From assembly GCF_004310865.1 (NCBI RefSeq), contig NZ_SIXI01000002.1:1-64000 (forward strand): 64,000 nt of DNA. Direction: 5' to 3'. Origin of the DNA: Aquabacterium lacunae (GTDB lineage: Bacteria > Pseudomonadota > Gammaproteobacteria > Burkholderiales > Burkholderiaceae_C). A program made the translations under genes and the position numbers. The notes beneath the pieces were generated by a model. The model saw only the letters and a list, made by a program, of their open reading frames with translations. It was not told where the DNA came from and did no database searches. Positions 9,232 through 21,196 of this stretch are shown piece after piece (the stretch's first letter is position 1; each line of letters begins with the position of its first letter).

Positions 9232-10299
9232 TCAGGCTTCAGCGGCCTCAGCCCGTGCCGGGCGCTGGTGCGCCAGTGCCATCACCTCGTGCACTGCGTG
9301 GTGCTTGAGCTTGTGGTCTGACCACACCTGACGCCAGCGCCGCGCACCGGGCAGGCCGTTGTACAGGCCCAGCACGTGTCGCATGACCTGCGGCCAGCGC
9401 ACCTCGCCATGGGCCAAGCCCTGGGTGCGCACCATTTCGGCGGCGGTGTAATCCACGATGGCAGCTTCGGCCATCTCGCGTGTGTAGCCTTCTCGCGGCG
9501 CCTCTCCGAAGAACAGGTGGTCCCACTCGGCCATCATCCAGGGCGTGTGATACGCCGCGCGCCCCACCATCACCCCATCCAGCGCCACGTTGGGCAACAC
9601 GGCTCCGGGCTGCAACTGGGCCAGGCACTGGTCGTTGGTGGCCAACCCCCCGTTGATCACGATGATGAGGTGCGGAAAGTCGCGCTTGAGCTGGTGAACA
9701 AACTCATAGCGCAGCGGCGGAATCTCGCGATTTTCTTTGGGACTCAATCCCTTGAGCCAGGCATTGCGGGCGTGCACGATGAACACCTGGCAACCCGCGG
9801 CCGCCACCGTGCCCACGAAATCGCGCACGTAGTCGTAACTTTCGATCTGGTCGATGCCGATGCGGTGCTTGACCGTGATCGGCATGCGCGCATCGCCCCC
9901 TGTCGCATCGACCATGGCCTTGACGCAGTCGGCCACCAGCGTGGCCTCGTTCATCAGGCAGGCGCCAAACGCACCACGCTGCACGCGCTCGCTGGGGCAG
10001 CCACAGTTCAGGTTGACCTCGTCGTAGCCCATCTGCTGCGCAATGCGCGCGCACTGGGCCAGGTCATCGGGCTCGCTGCCGCCGAGCTGCAGGGCCACCG
10101 GGTGCTCCTGCTCGCTGTATTCAAGAAAGCGGTGCATCTGCCCGTGGATGATGGCACCCGTGGTGATCATCTCGGTGTAGAGGCGGGCATGGCGGCTGAG
10201 CTGGCGGTGAAAGACCCTGCAATGCCTGTCAGTCCAGTCGAGCATGGGTGCCACGCAGGCACGCCAGTCGCGCGGGTCAAGGGTGGCTTGAGACAACAA
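9232..10299 (-). CDS. dusA: tRNA-dihydrouridine(20/20a) synthase DusA
   Basis: This flavoenzyme (355 residues) reduces U20/U20a in the tRNA D-loop. DusA features are visible: VAPMLDWTDRHCR at the N-terminus, the catalytic NLNCGCPSERVQRGAFGACLM, KHRIGID and FIVHARNAWLKGLSPKENREIPPL. The start is TTG at 10299 with GAGGA a few bases upstream. It is the last gene of a mutS-anbu-dusA operon, 7 bases after the preceding stop. Confidence 0.95.
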   Translation of the reverse strand: MLSQATLDPRDWRACVAPMLDWTDRHCRVFHRQLSRHARLYTEMITTGAIIHGQMHRFLEYSEQEHPVALQLGGSEPDDLAQCARIAQQMGYDEVNLNCGCPSERVQRGAFGACLMNEATLVADCVKAMVDATGGDARMPITVKHRIGIDQIESYDYVRDFVGTVAAAGCQVFIVHARNAWLKGLSPKENREIPPLRYEFVHQLKRDFPHLIIVINGGLATNDQCLAQLQPGAVLPNVALDGVMVGRAAYHTPWMMAEWDHLFFGEAPREGYTREMAEAAIVDYTAAEMVRTQGLAHGEVRWPQVMRHVLGLYNGLPGARRWRQVWSDHKLKHHAVHEVMALAHQRPARAEAAEA

Positions 10300-10306
10300 T
10301 GCTTCC

Positions 10307-11131
10307 TCAGCCCTGGGGCGCGTTGATCTTGCTCAGCGGGTTCATGGCCTGCTGCTGCGCGCTGCTGTTGGCCGACAAATCGGGCTGGTCGCCGTCCCAG
10401 CTGGGGTCAGGGATCGAATCGAACACCTGGCGCAGGCGCTGGCCCCAGGTGCTGCGGATCATGCGGAAGTAGGCATTGCTCTCGTCGATGTTGACCAGCT
10501 GATCGGCCTTCAGGCTGTTGGCGGTGTAGACCAGCATGTCCAGCGGCAGGCCGACCGACAAATTCGACTTCAGGGTCGAATCCATCGAGATCAGGGCGCA
10601 CTTGGCGGCCTCTTCCAGCGGTGTGTGTGGCGTGACCACACGGTCGATCACGGGCTTGCCGTATTTCGACTCACCGATCTGGAAGTAGCACACGCCATCG
10701 ATGCCGGCTTCCACAAAGTTGCCTGCGGCGTAGACATTGAACAGGCGCATGGTTTCGCCCTTGATCTGCCCGCCGATGATCAGGCTGCAGTTGAAGTCGA
10801 TGCCGTGTTTTTTCAGGGCCTCGGCATCACGCGCGTGCACTTTGCGCACGGCACTGCCCACGATGCGGGCCACGTCGAACAGAGTGGTGGCAGTCCACAG
10901 CGTGACCGCTTCGCCATCGGGCCCTTCGATGCTCTCTTTGTCGAGCAGCTGCTTGACGGCCTGGGTGATGGCCAGGTTGCCGGCGGTCATGAGCACCAGC
11001 ACGCGCTCGCCGGGCTTTTCGTACACCGTCATCTTGCGGAAGGTGCTGATCTGGTCCATGCCCGCGTTGGTGCGCGAGTCGGACAGGAAGACGAGACCGG
11101 CGTTGAGCCGCATGGCGACGCAGTAGGTCAT
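10307..11131 (-). CDS. Anbu-type proteasome-related protease
   Basis: The sequence starts [24 protein letters not shown], the hallmark of Anbu, a bacterial relative of the proteasome beta subunit and HslV. Thr2 directly after the initiator Met would be the N-terminal nucleophile once Met is removed. At 274 residues it has a Gln/Ser-rich C-terminal tail beyond the protease fold. Anbu usually sits with ATP-grasp, alpha-E and transglutaminase-like genes; here it overlaps mutS by four bases (ATGA) and precedes dusA. Its substrates are unknown. Confidence 0.9.
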   Translation of the reverse strand: MTYCVAMRLNAGLVFLSDSRTNAGMDQISTFRKMTVYEKPGERVLVLMTAGNLAITQAVKQLLDKESIEGPDGEAVTLWTATTLFDVARIVGSAVRKVHARDAEALKKHGIDFNCSLIIGGQIKGETMRLFNVYAAGNFVEAGIDGVCYFQIGESKYGKPVIDRVVTPHTPLEEAAKCALISMDSTLKSNLSVGLPLDMLVYTANSLKADQLVNIDESNAYFRMIRSTWGQRLRQVFDSIPDPSWDGDQPDLSANSSAQQQAMNPLSKINAPQG

Positions 11132-13815
11132 GATGTGATCACCGATTTGAGTTGATACAGCGCATCAAGCGCTTCACGAGGGGTCAGGGCATCGGGGTCG
11201 ATGCGGGCCAGCAGATCGAGCGTGGCGCGCTCGGCCAGACTGGCTTCCAAGTGTGCAGGATCTGCGCCAGCCGTGGGCAGTTCGGGCATGGGCAAGGCCG
11301 TGGCACTGCCGCCAAAGTCGGCGAACAGGTCGATCTGGTCGTCGTCGGCCTTCTGCTGCGACTCGAGCGCATCGAGCGCGGCACGGGCCTGGCGGATCAG
11401 GCTGGGCGGCATGCCGGCCAGGCGCGCCACCTGCACACCGTAGCTGCGGCTGGCCGGGCCCGCTTGCAATTCGTGCAGGAACACGATGTCGTCACCGGCT
11501 TCGGCCACGCCCACGTGCACATTGCTGGCCCGGGGGTGCTTTTCGGGCAACGCGGTCAGCTCGAAGTAGTGCGTGGCGAACAGGGTGAAGGCCTTGTTGC
11601 GGTCGTGCAGGTGGCTGGCGATGGCGCCGGCCAGGGCCAGGCCGTCGAAGGTCGAGGTGCCACGGCCGATCTCGTCCATCAGCACCAGGGAATGCTCGGT
11701 GGCCGTGTGCACGATGGCGGCGGCCTCGGTCATTTCCATCATGAAGGTGGACTGGGCGTTGGCCAGGTCGTCGGCCGCACCGATGCGGGTGTGGATGGCG
11801 TCGATCGGGCCCAGGCGGCAGCTGGCCGCGGGCACGTACGAGCCCATGTAGGCCAGGATGGTGATGAGCGCCACCTGGCGCATGAAGGTCGATTTACCGC
11901 CCATGTTGGGGCCGGTGACGATCAGCATGCGGCGGTTGGCGTCCAGCCGGCAGTCGTTCGGGATGAAGGCCGCGCCACTGGTTTCCATCAGGCGCGCTTC
12001 GACCACAGGGTGGCGGCCTTTCTCGATCTCCAGGCAGGGCATGTTCACGAACTCGGGCTGGGTCCAGCCCAGCGAGGCCGCACGTTCGGCCAGGGCCGCG
12101 ATGGCGTCCAGCGTGGCCAGGGCCCGCGCCAGGTGCGACAACACGGCGATGTTGGCCTGCAGTTCGTCGATCAACTGCTCGAACAGGAACTTCTCGCGCT
12201 GCAGGCTGCGCTCTTGCGCCGACAGGGCCTTGTCTTCGAAGGCCTTGAGTTCGGGCGTGATGTAGCGCTCGGCGTTTTTCAGGGTCTGGCGGCGCTGGTA
12301 GTCCAGCGGGACCTTGTCGGCGTGGCTTTGCGTGATCTCGATGTAAAAGCCATGCACCTTGTTGAACTGCACGCGCAGATTCGGGATGCCGGTGCGGGCC
12401 CGCTCGCGCGTTTCCAGGTCGAGCAGGAAAGCATCACAGTTGCTGGAGATGGCGCGCAGCTCGTCGAGGTCGGCATCGAAGCCGGAAGCGATCACGCCCC
12501 CGTCTCGCAGCAGCACGGCCGGCATCTCGGCGATGGTGCGCTGCAGGCGCTCGGCCAGGGCCGGGTCGGGCTGCAGGTGCTGGTGCACCTGATCCAGCAA
12601 GGGGGTGCCGGTGGGCACGCAGGCACGCAGCACGGGCAGGTTCATCAGCGTGTCGCGCAGGCCGGCCAGCTCGCGCGGGCGCACCTGGCGCAGCGCAATG
12701 CGCGAGGTGATGCGCTCGGCGTCGCTCATCTGGCGCAGGGCCTCGCGCAGGGCGTCGAGGTTCTGGCTCAGGTCGGGCGGGTTGAGCAGCAGGTCGATGG
12801 CGGCATGCCGCTCTTGCGCATGGCGGCGGTCACGCGGTGGGTTGGTCACCCACTGGCGCAGGGCGCGGCTGCCCATGCCGGTGCGACAGGTGTCGAGCAG
12901 CGAGAGCAGCGTGGGCGAATCTTCACCCCGCAGGGTCTGCACCAGCTCCAGGTTGCGCAAGGTGGCCGGCGGGATCTCCAGCAGGTCGCTGCTGCGCGGC
13001 ACCGTGAGCGTGGTCACGTGGGCCAGCGCCCTGCCCTGAGTGTGCTCGGCAAAGCTCAGCAAGGCGGCCGCCGCGGCATGGGCCAGGGCCATGTCGTCGG
13101 CGCCAAAGGCTTTCAGGCTGGCCACCTTGAGCTGCTCGGTCAGCTTGCGCTCACCCAGGCCGGCGTCGAACTGCCACGTGGGGCGCGGCGTGAAGGCCAC
13201 GCCGCGCGGCTGCGACAGCATGGGCGCCAGCGCGGGCGGCACGCGTTCGCGGTCGAACAGCACCTCGGCCGGTTGCAGGCGGGCCAGCCAGCCCGGCAGG
13301 TCGCGCTGGGTGCATTCGGTGATGCCCAGCTGCCCGCTGGACATTCCGAGCCAGGCCAGGGCGCAGGGGGTCTGGTCTTTCGCATTGGCCAGGCCACCGC
13401 GCACGCTGCCGGCCACCACGGCCACCAGCAGGGAATCGGCCCGTTCGCTGAGCAGTTCGGAATCGGTCAGGGTGCCGGGCGTGACCACGCGCACCACCTT
13501 GCGCTCGACGGGCCCCTTGCTGGCGCCCACCTCGCCCACCTGTTCGGCAATGGCCACCGATTCGCCCAACTTGATCAGCTTGGCCAGGTAGGTTTCCACA
13601 GCGTGCACGGGCACTCCGGCCATCACCACGGGCTCGCCAGCCGATTGCCCACGCACCGTGAGCGTGATGTCGATCAGGCGGTTGGCCTTGCGGGCGTCTT
13701 CGTAGAACAGCTCGTAGAAATCGCCCATGCGGTAGAAGACGAGCGTGTCCGGGTACTCGGCTTTGATGCCTAGGTACTGGGCCATCATCGGCGTATGGGC
13801 GCTGAAATCGGTCAA
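11128..13815 (-). CDS. mutS: DNA mismatch repair protein MutS
   Basis: This mismatch-recognition ATPase has 895 residues. The mismatch-binding motif is present ([15 protein letters not shown], Phe-X-Glu), followed by connector, core and clamp regions, Walker [10 protein letters not shown] at about 635, and the signature [17 protein letters not shown]. Near the C-terminus QIDLF (about 827-831) is a sliding-clamp binding motif. The start is a TTG at 13815; ATGs ten and eleven codons in would remove the conserved HTPMM segment only partly. It heads an operon with anbu and dusA. Confidence 0.97.
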   Translation of the reverse strand: MTDFSAHTPMMAQYLGIKAEYPDTLVFYRMGDFYELFYEDARKANRLIDITLTVRGQSAGEPVVMAGVPVHAVETYLAKLIKLGESVAIAEQVGEVGASKGPVERKVVRVVTPGTLTDSELLSERADSLLVAVVAGSVRGGLANAKDQTPCALAWLGMSSGQLGITECTQRDLPGWLARLQPAEVLFDRERVPPALAPMLSQPRGVAFTPRPTWQFDAGLGERKLTEQLKVASLKAFGADDMALAHAAAAALLSFAEHTQGRALAHVTTLTVPRSSDLLEIPPATLRNLELVQTLRGEDSPTLLSLLDTCRTGMGSRALRQWVTNPPRDRRHAQERHAAIDLLLNPPDLSQNLDALREALRQMSDAERITSRIALRQVRPRELAGLRDTLMNLPVLRACVPTGTPLLDQVHQHLQPDPALAERLQRTIAEMPAVLLRDGGVIASGFDADLDELRAISSNCDAFLLDLETRERARTGIPNLRVQFNKVHGFYIEITQSHADKVPLDYQRRQTLKNAERYITPELKAFEDKALSAQERSLQREKFLFEQLIDELQANIAVLSHLARALATLDAIAALAERAASLGWTQPEFVNMPCLEIEKGRHPVVEARLMETSGAAFIPNDCRLDANRRMLIVTGPNMGGKSTFMRQVALITILAYMGSYVPAASCRLGPIDAIHTRIGAADDLANAQSTFMMEMTEAAAIVHTATEHSLVLMDEIGRGTSTFDGLALAGAIASHLHDRNKAFTLFATHYFELTALPEKHPRASNVHVGVAEAGDDIVFLHELQAGPASRSYGVQVARLAGMPPSLIRQARAALDALESQQKADDDQIDLFADFGGSATALPMPELPTAGADPAHLEASLAERATLDLLARIDPDALTPREALDALYQLKSVITS

Positions 13816-13861
13816 GGCGGTGTCCGCAAGGTCAAACCGTTGATTTTAAAGCGTTCTGAAC

Positions 13862-13895
13862 GCAAAAACGCCCCGACAGCCGGGGCCTCGGGGCG
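13862..13895 (-). terminator. Rho-independent terminator of suhB
   Basis: On the minus strand the stem CGCCCCGA/TCGGGGCG is followed by TTTTT. A second perfect hairpin (CAGGCGCC/GGCGCCTG, 13903-13920) lies between it and the suhB stop. Confidence 0.8.
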
Positions 13896-13943
13896 ATGCC
13901 GTCAGGCGCCTTGGCGCCTGTCAGAGGCAGATGGGCGCCTGGT

Positions 13944-15029
13944 TCAGAACGGCGCGTCGTCGCGGTTGCGGCGCGGGGCGCGTGGCTTGGGCTCGAAGCG
14001 GGCCTTCTCGATGTCTTCCTGGGCCTTGGCCGCGGCCGTGATGCGGCGGCGCACCGGGGCCTTGGGCTCTTCGGCGGCGGCCGCTGCAGCGGCTGCGGGG
14101 CTGGCTGCGTCTTCTTCGTTTTGCAGCAGGGCGATCAGGGCGTCGTCTTCCTGGGCCTGCTCGGCATCCACCTCGTCACCGGCTTCGGCACGGTCTTCAC
14201 CGTCGGCCGCAGGGGCGTCGGTGATCACGCGGCTGTAGGGTGCCAGGGTCTTGACCAACTGGCCGTAAATGCGGGGGGTACCGCACACGATCTCGCGCTG
14301 GTACAGGAAGTCGGCTTCACCCGTGAAGTTGCCCACCAGGCCACCGGCCTCGGTGATCATCAGCGAGCCTGCGGCGATGTCCCAGGGGTTCAGGCCGGTC
14401 TCGAAGAAGCCGTCGTAGTAGCCGGCGGCCACGTAGCACAGGTCGAGGGCGGCAGCGCCCGGGCGGCGCACACCGGCGCACTGCACCATCACCTCTTCGA
14501 ACATCTTCAGGTAACGCTGGAAGTTGTCGCCCTTGCGGAAGGGAAAGCCGGTGCCGATCAGGCTGTCGAGCATGCGGGTGCGCTTGGACACGCGGATACG
14601 GCGGTCGTTCAGGAAGGCGCCCTTGCCGCGCGAGGCATAGAACAGGTCGTTGCGGGCGGGGTCGTACACCACGGCCTGCTGCACCTGGCCGCGGAAGGCC
14701 AGCGCGATCGACACGGCGTACACGGGGAAGCCGTGGATGAAGTTGGTGGTGCCGTCCAGCGGATCGATGATCCAGACGAAGTCGCTGTGCTTGTTGCCGC
14801 GGCTGTTGCCCGACTCTTCAGCCAGCATGCCATGCGACGGGTATGCGCCCAGGATGGTTTCGATGATGGCCTCTTCAGCGGCCTGGTCCACCTCGGTGAC
14901 GAAGTCGTTGTGCGACTTGGCCACCACCTGCAGACGCTCGATGTCGAGCGATGCCCGGTTGATGATCGCCCCGGCTGCGCGAGCGGCCTTGATGGCGATG
15001 TTGAGCATGGGGTGCAAGGCTTGGGACAT
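13944..15029 (-). CDS. suhB: Inositol-1-monophosphatase family protein SuhB, with C-terminal extension
   Basis: The first ~265 residues are a complete inositol monophosphatase with the metal-binding motifs (EES at about 71, [12 protein letters not shown], and [15 protein letters not shown]). SuhB also acts in rRNA antitermination complexes in E. coli. The protein is 361 residues, about 95 longer than usual. The added tail is acidic, contains an alanine run, and ends basic ([10 protein letters not shown]...[10 protein letters not shown]). The tail looks disordered and could bind RNA or ribosomal partners; this is inference. Confidence 0.9.
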   Translation of the reverse strand: MSQALHPMLNIAIKAARAAGAIINRASLDIERLQVVAKSHNDFVTEVDQAAEEAIIETILGAYPSHGMLAEESGNSRGNKHSDFVWIIDPLDGTTNFIHGFPVYAVSIALAFRGQVQQAVVYDPARNDLFYASRGKGAFLNDRRIRVSKRTRMLDSLIGTGFPFRKGDNFQRYLKMFEEVMVQCAGVRRPGAAALDLCYVAAGYYDGFFETGLNPWDIAAGSLMITEAGGLVGNFTGEADFLYQREIVCGTPRIYGQLVKTLAPYSRVITDAPAADGEDRAEAGDEVDAEQAQEDDALIALLQNEEDAASPAAAAAAAAEEPKAPVRRRITAAAKAQEDIEKARFEPKPRAPRRNRDDAPF

Positions 15030-15306
15030 GGTGAAACCTGTTCAGACAATGAGACCCACGCAGACCGGACGCACTGCGGGCACCGAGGGAGGGCTCATCG
15101 GGCACGGCTGCCGGGCGACCACCACACCGTCTGCCACCCCCATGGGTGCTCCAGACTGGCGGTCAAGCCACTTTGGCAAGCCAGCGCACGACGGCACACA
15201 GCCATCGCATCCTGACAGGCATTCCGGGCCAGCAAAGGCCGAAATGGGGCGCAACGAAGACAAAGAACGAGCGAGAATCCGAGATTCTACTGAGTTCGTT
15301 GCCAAA

Positions 15307-16077
15307 ATGCACCCCCCTTCGCCTCGCGTGCCCGCCGTGTCCGTTGATCCGACGCGTTTCATCCTGGTGGACACCAGCCACCCGGGCAATGTGGGCGCAA
15401 CGGCCCGGGCCATGAAGGTGATGGGCTTTTCCGAGCTGGTGCTGGTGCGCCCCCGCTTTGCCGATGTGCTGAGCCAGGAAGAGACCGTGGCCATGGCCAG
15501 CGGTGCCGCCGACATCCTGGTGCGCGCCCGCGTGGTGAGCACCCTGGCCGAGGCCCTGGAAGGCGTGCACCACGCCATCGGCACGGCCATGACCCCGCGT
15601 GATTTCGGCCCGCCCACACTCACCCCGCGCGAGGGGCTGGCCGCCCTGGCTGGCGAAATGCCCCGTCCCACCGTCGGCTTCGTGTTCGGCAGCGAACGCT
15701 ATGGCATGGCCAATGAAGACGTGTACCGATGCCATTCGGTCATCAGCATCCCGACCAACCCGGCTTATGGCTCGCTGAACCTGTCGCAGGCCGTGCAGGT
15801 GCTGGCCTACGAATGGCGCATGGCCCAGGGCGGGTTCCCGGTCGAGGCCCGCACACCCACGGTCGAACTGGCCGATGGCCAGGCGGTGCAAGGCACGCTG
15901 GAACACTGGCAGCAGGCCCTGGTGGACATCGGCTTTCTCGACCCGGCCGCGCCCAAGAAACTGGTGCCGCGCCTGAACCAGTTGCTCAACCGCGCCGCAC
16001 TGCGCACCGAAGAAGTCCACATCCTGCGGGGCATGGCGCGTGCGGTGCAGGCCCTGGTCAAGCCGCGCCAGCCCTGA
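15307..16077 (+). CDS. trmJ: tRNA (cytidine/uridine-2'-O)-methyltransferase TrmJ
   Basis: This SPOUT-class methyltransferase (256 residues) modifies position 32 of tRNA. The three knot motifs are visible: [27 protein letters not shown], and [26 protein letters not shown]-terminal extension typical of TrmJ follows. The ATG at 15307 is chosen because the family fold starts at [12 protein letters not shown]. cysE follows 71 bases downstream, a common betaproteobacterial pair. Confidence 0.92.
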   Translation: MHPPSPRVPAVSVDPTRFILVDTSHPGNVGATARAMKVMGFSELVLVRPRFADVLSQEETVAMASGAADILVRARVVSTLAEALEGVHHAIGTAMTPRDFGPPTLTPREGLAALAGEMPRPTVGFVFGSERYGMANEDVYRCHSVISIPTNPAYGSLNLSQAVQVLAYEWRMAQGGFPVEARTPTVELADGQAVQGTLEHWQQALVDIGFLDPAAPKKLVPRLNQLLNRAALRTEEVHILRGMARAVQALVKPRQP

Positions 16078-16148
16078 GCCCTGCAAGGGTCAGCCCCCGG
16101 CGATACACTGGCCGCCTCATTCGAAAAACGCATCAGCTTCTGCCGTCC

Positions 16149-16949
16149 ATGTTCTTTGCCCGTCTGAGAGAAGACATCGCCTGCATCCTGGAACGCGACC
16201 CTGCGGCCCGCACCGCCTGGGAAGTGCTGACCTGTTACCCCGGTCTGCACGCCCTGGCCATGCACCGCGCCGCGAACTGGTGCTGGCGCCATGGGCTGAA
16301 ATGGCTGGGCCGCTGGATCTCGCACTGGGGTCGCTTCCTCACGGGCATCGAGATCCACCCGGGTGCCACCGTGGGCCGCCGGGTGTTCATCGACCATGGC
16401 ATGGGCGTGGTGGTGGGCGAAACCGCCGAGATCGGTGACGACTGCACCATCTACCAGGGCGTGACCCTGGGCGGCACTTCATTGAGCAAGGGCGCCAAAC
16501 GCCACCCGACGCTGGGCAAAGGCGTGATCGTGGGCGCGAATGCGCAGGTGCTGGGCGGCTTCACCGTGGGCGATGGCGCCCGCGTGGGCTCGAACGCCGT
16601 GGTGGTCAAGCCGGTGCCGCCAGGGGCCACGGCCGTGGGCAACCCGGCACGCATCATCGTGGGCAAGCAGCAGGTGATGGACGAGAAACAGGCCGAGCGC
16701 GAAGCCACGGCCACCCGCATGGGCTTTTCAGCCTATGGCGTGACCGAGGGCGACGACCCGCTGTCGCAAGCCCTCAAAGGCCTGATCGACAACGCCGGTG
16801 GGCACGAACACCAGATCACGCTGCTGTGGCAGGCCGTCGAGAAACTGGCCGCCTGCGCACAGAGCGAAGTGGGCCGCGACTGCATGCCCAGCGATGCGCT
16901 CAAGACCGAGCACTTTGATGCCGAAGGGCTGAACCGCCTGGTCAAGTGA
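16149..16949 (+). CDS. cysE: Serine O-acetyltransferase
   Basis: CysE (266 residues) acetylates serine, the first step of cysteine synthesis. The helical N-terminus ([25 protein letters not shown]) is followed by left-handed beta-helix hexapeptide repeats with the active-site [17 protein letters not shown] and the [10 protein letters not shown] segment. The tail after about residue 180 is longer than in short CysE forms and lacks an obvious C-terminal Ile for CysK docking. It is transcribed with trmJ. Confidence 0.95.
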   Translation: MFFARLREDIACILERDPAARTAWEVLTCYPGLHALAMHRAANWCWRHGLKWLGRWISHWGRFLTGIEIHPGATVGRRVFIDHGMGVVVGETAEIGDDCTIYQGVTLGGTSLSKGAKRHPTLGKGVIVGANAQVLGGFTVGDGARVGSNAVVVKPVPPGATAVGNPARIIVGKQQVMDEKQAEREATATRMGFSAYGVTEGDDPLSQALKGLIDNAGGHEHQITLLWQAVEKLAACAQSEVGRDCMPSDALKTEHFDAEGLNRLVK

Positions 16950-16969
16950 CAGGCGGTGAGCCTCAGCAC

Positions 16970-16989
16970 GGGCTGAAGCGCTTCAGCCC
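16970..16989. terminator. Perfect palindrome between convergent cysE and SDR gene
   Basis: GGGCTGAAGCGCTTCAGCCC is a perfect 20-base palindrome lying between the two stop codons. It lacks a T run, so a bidirectional terminator role is plausible but not certain. Confidence 0.5.
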
Positions 16990-16998
16990 TCGTGCCGT

Positions 16999-17778
16999 TC
17001 AGCCCAGCAGGTAGCCGCCGTCCACGTTCAGGCAGGCGCCCGTGGTGTAGCTCGACGCATTCGACGCCAGGTACAGCACGGCACCGGCCATCTCCGACGG
17101 GTCGGCCACGCGGTTCATGGGCGTGTGGCCCATCACCAGCTTGAGCACCTCGGGGTTGGTGGTCAGGGCCGACGCGAACTTGGTGTCGGTGGCGCCCGGC
17201 AGCAGCGCGTTCACGCGCACTTTCATGGAAGCGCATTCCTTCGCGAATGCGTGCGTCATGCTGATCACCGCGGCCTTGGTGATGCTGTAAATGCCTTGCC
17301 ACATGCCCGGCGTGATGCCATTGACCGAGGCCACGTTGATGATCGAGCCGCCACCGTTCTTGGCCATCAGCTTGGCGCCCTTGGCGCACATGAAAAAGTA
17401 GCCCCTGATGTTCACATCCACCGTTTTCTGGAAGGCGCCCAGGTCCGTCTCGGTGATGTGGCCGAAGTAGGGGTTGGCCGCCGCGTTGTTGACCAGGATG
17501 TCCAGCCGGCCGAAGTCGCGCTCGATGGCCTCGAAGGTGGCGTCGATCTGCGCGGGCTCGCCCACGTGACAGGCCAGCACCGAGGCCTTGCCACCGGCCT
17601 CGCGGATGGACGCGGCCACCGCCTCACAGGGCTCGGCCTTGCGGCTGGAAATGATCACGTGCGCACCGTGCGCGGCCAGCAAGCGCGCGGCGGCTTCGCC
17701 AATGCCGCGGCTGGAACCGGTGACCAGGGCCACTTTGCCGGTCAGATCGAAGGTGTTGGGGGTGTTGGCGGTGTTCAT
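16999..17778 (-). CDS. SDR family oxidoreductase
   Basis: This classical short-chain dehydrogenase has 259 residues. The cofactor motif TGSSRGIG is near residue 19, NNAAANP follows, the catalytic YSITKAA carries Tyr and Lys, and DGGYLLG closes the chain. The ATG at 17778 has a good AGGAGA site. It is the last gene of an operon with an APH-like kinase and an acyl-CoA dehydrogenase, so a hydroxyacyl or ketoacyl substrate is likely. The exact substrate cannot be read from sequence. Confidence 0.93.
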   Translation of the reverse strand: MNTANTPNTFDLTGKVALVTGSSRGIGEAAARLLAAHGAHVIISSRKAEPCEAVAASIREAGGKASVLACHVGEPAQIDATFEAIERDFGRLDILVNNAAANPYFGHITETDLGAFQKTVDVNIRGYFFMCAKGAKLMAKNGGGSIINVASVNGITPGMWQGIYSITKAAVISMTHAFAKECASMKVRVNALLPGATDTKFASALTTNPEVLKLVMGHTPMNRVADPSEMAGAVLYLASNASSYTTGACLNVDGGYLLG

Positions 17779-17821
17779 GGGGTGTCTCCTGTCATGTTGT
17801 TGGGCACTCGGTGTTGAAAAC

Positions 17822-18901
17822 TCACAGGCTGGACGCCGCCATGATGCGTTCGCAGCGCTGCCCCAGGTAGTCGGCAAAGGGCCCGAAGGTGGCAAACACC
17901 GGGTTGCGGGCGTTGCCTTCCTTGAACCGCTTGTAGATCTGCTGGACGATGCCCATCAGGCGGAACAGGCCGTACACCTCGTAGAAATCGAAGTTGGCCA
18001 CGCTCCAGCCGGTCTTGGCGCCGTAGTACTCGATCACCTCGCGGCGCGTCAGCATGCCCGGGGCGTTGGTGGGCTGGCGGCGCGAGCCCAGCATGAACAT
18101 GTCGTCATCGGCCTGCACCCAGTAAGCCAGCGAGCTGCCCAGGTCCATCATGGGGTCCCCCAGGGTGGCCATTTCCCAGTCGAGCACGCCGATCACCTTC
18201 AAGGGGTCTTGCGGGTCGAGCACCACGTTGTCGAAGCGGTAGTCGTTGTGGATCAGGCGGATGGCCACTTCCTGCTTCGGCTGCTTGGCCTCCAGCCAGG
18301 CCATCACGGTCTCGAAGTTGCCCACGTCATCGGTGTGCGCGGCACGGAATCGCTTGCTCCAGCCTTCCACCTGACGGGCCACATAGCCCTCGCCCTTGCC
18401 CAGCGTGTCCAGGCCGGCCTGGGCCGGGTCGAGCGTGTGCAGCTCGATGAGCTTGTCGAGCACGTTCAGACACAGCTGGCGCGTGCGCGGCGCATCGAGG
18501 TTCATCTCGGGCGAGAAGTTCTGCCGCGGGATGATGCCCACCAGGCGCTGCATCACATAAAACGGCGCGCCGATCACGTCCACGTCTTCGCAGATGGCGT
18601 AGATTTCGGGCACGGCCGGGTACACCGGGCGCAGGGCCTGCATGATGCGCGCCTCGCGCACCACGTCATGGGCCGACTTGGCGATGTGCCCGAAAGGCGG
18701 GCGGCGCAGGATCAGGTCGATGTTGTCGTAGCGGATCAGGTAGGTCAGGTTCGACGCCCCGCCGGGAAACTGCTGCAGGCGGGGCTCGCCCACCAGCACC
18801 ATGCCCTGTGCGCGCAGGTGGTCGCCCACGCGGGCCAGGTCGACTTCTTCGCCAGCCCGCACGTCCACCGCGCCATCGATCAGGGGTTTGCTCTTGCTCA
18901 T
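17822..18901 (-). CDS. APH-family phosphotransferase (ACAD10/11- or LvaA-like)
   Basis: The protein (359 residues) belongs to the aminoglycoside-phosphotransferase-like kinases. Visible are FPGGASNLTYLIRYDNIDLILRRPP (nucleotide loop region), the catalytic HNDYRFDN, and the metal-binding VLDWEMATLGDP. Relatives are fused to acyl-CoA dehydrogenases in animal ACAD10/ACAD11 or act beside them in bacterial levulinate catabolism (LvaA). The gene lies between an ACAD and an SDR gene on the same strand. A role in phosphorylating a hydroxyacyl-CoA is inferred; antibiotic resistance is unlikely. Confidence 0.9.
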   Translation of the reverse strand: MSKSKPLIDGAVDVRAGEEVDLARVGDHLRAQGMVLVGEPRLQQFPGGASNLTYLIRYDNIDLILRRPPFGHIAKSAHDVVREARIMQALRPVYPAVPEIYAICEDVDVIGAPFYVMQRLVGIIPRQNFSPEMNLDAPRTRQLCLNVLDKLIELHTLDPAQAGLDTLGKGEGYVARQVEGWSKRFRAAHTDDVGNFETVMAWLEAKQPKQEVAIRLIHNDYRFDNVVLDPQDPLKVIGVLDWEMATLGDPMMDLGSSLAYWVQADDDMFMLGSRRQPTNAPGMLTRREVIEYYGAKTGWSVANFDFYEVYGLFRLMGIVQQIYKRFKEGNARNPVFATFGPFADYLGQRCERIMAASSL

Positions 18902-18931
18902 CAGGGTTGCTCCAGGGTGTTCGTGTGAGGG

Positions 18932-20161
<1,230 letters not shown>

Positions 20162-20220
20162 GCTTGTCTCCTGATGTGAAAACGCCGTGCGGCGCCAGTG
20201 TAGGAAAGGCACGACCATCC

Positions 20221-20240
20221 ATCCAATGAATTCTTTGAAT
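20221..20240. promoter_or_regulatory. Imperfect palindrome in the ACAD/LysR intergenic region
   Basis: ATCCAATGAATTCTTTGAAT is symmetrical about GAATTC, with five of seven arm positions matching. Its place between two divergent starts, one of them LysR-type, makes it a candidate operator. Confidence 0.4.
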
Positions 20241-20257
20241 CCGATACCATCAACGGC

Positions 20258-21196
20258 GTGAATCTCAGCAAGATCGACCTCAACCTCTTCCCGGTGTTCG
20301 ACGCCATCGTGCAAACGGGCTCGCTCACGGCGGCTGCGCGCGAGCTGCACCTGAGCCAGCCGGCCGTCAGCCATGCCCTGGCCCGCCTGCGCGAACACCT
20401 GGACGACCCGCTGTTCGTGCGGCAGGGCCGGCGCATGATCCCCACACCCTACGCCCGCCAGCTGATGCCCGTGGTGCGACGCGCGCTGACCAGCCTGCAG
20501 GCGGGCATCAAATCGCCCCAATCGCTGGGCTTCGTGCCCGAGACCTCTGACCGGGTGTTCACCATCGGCATGCGCGACATCCTGGAATCGCTTACCCTGC
20601 CCGGCCTGATGGCCCACATCCGGCAGCATGCCCCGGGGGTCAGTGTGCAGTGCGTGCAGATCGAGCGGGCCGACCTGGCCGACGCCCTGCGCCAGGGCCG
20701 TGTCGACGCCATCATCGACATCGCGCTGCCCGTGGCGCCTGAGGTGCAGCACACCCGCCTGGTGCTTGACCGGCTCGTCGTGGTGGCCCACCGCGACCAC
20801 CCCCTGATCGGTGCGGGTCCGGTGCACCTGGACACCTACCTGGCCGCCTCGCACGTGCTGGTCTCGGCCCGCAAGCAGGGCCTGGGCATTGAAGACCACG
20901 AGCTCAGCCGCCAGGGCCTGCGCCGGCAGATCGGCCTGCGTTGCCGCCACTACTTCGCGGCCTGCCGTGTGGTCAGCATGACCGACATGCTGCTGACCAT
21001 GCCCGAGCAATACGCCCGCGTGGCCAATCGGCAGTTCGACAACCGGCTGCACCCCTTCCCCTTGATTTCGGCCCAGCTGGACGCCCACCTGTACTGGCAC
21101 AGCAGCGCCGAAGACGACCCCACCAACCAATGGCTGCGCCAGCGCATCCTGCAGACCGTGCAGGGCGAACTGGCGCAGCTGGAGCACACTGCATGA
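20258..21196 (+). CDS. LysR family transcriptional regulator
   Basis: The protein (312 residues) has an N-terminal winged helix ([41 protein letters not shown]) and a periplasmic-binding-like effector domain from about residue 90. The helix is of the NodD/SyrM-like type. It starts at a GTG and is divergent from the acyl-CoA dehydrogenase operon, which it probably controls. The effector is unknown, perhaps a CoA ester or its acid. Confidence 0.92.
   Translation: MNLSKIDLNLFPVFDAIVQTGSLTAAARELHLSQPAVSHALARLREHLDDPLFVRQGRRMIPTPYARQLMPVVRRALTSLQAGIKSPQSLGFVPETSDRVFTIGMRDILESLTLPGLMAHIRQHAPGVSVQCVQIERADLADALRQGRVDAIIDIALPVAPEVQHTRLVLDRLVVVAHRDHPLIGAGPVHLDTYLAASHVLVSARKQGLGIEDHELSRQGLRRQIGLRCRHYFAACRVVSMTDMLLTMPEQYARVANRQFDNRLHPFPLISAQLDAHLYWHSSAEDDPTNQWLRQRILQTVQGELAQLEHTA

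Noticed and set aside
11152-13773. Open frame of about 873 codons antisense to mutS
   Set aside because: It is a mirror of mutS codon bias, with no recognisable domain or start context.
17822-18901. Aminoglycoside resistance kinase
   Set aside because: The APH fold is real, but the operon with an acyl-CoA dehydrogenase and an SDR points to CoA-ester metabolism, not drug resistance.
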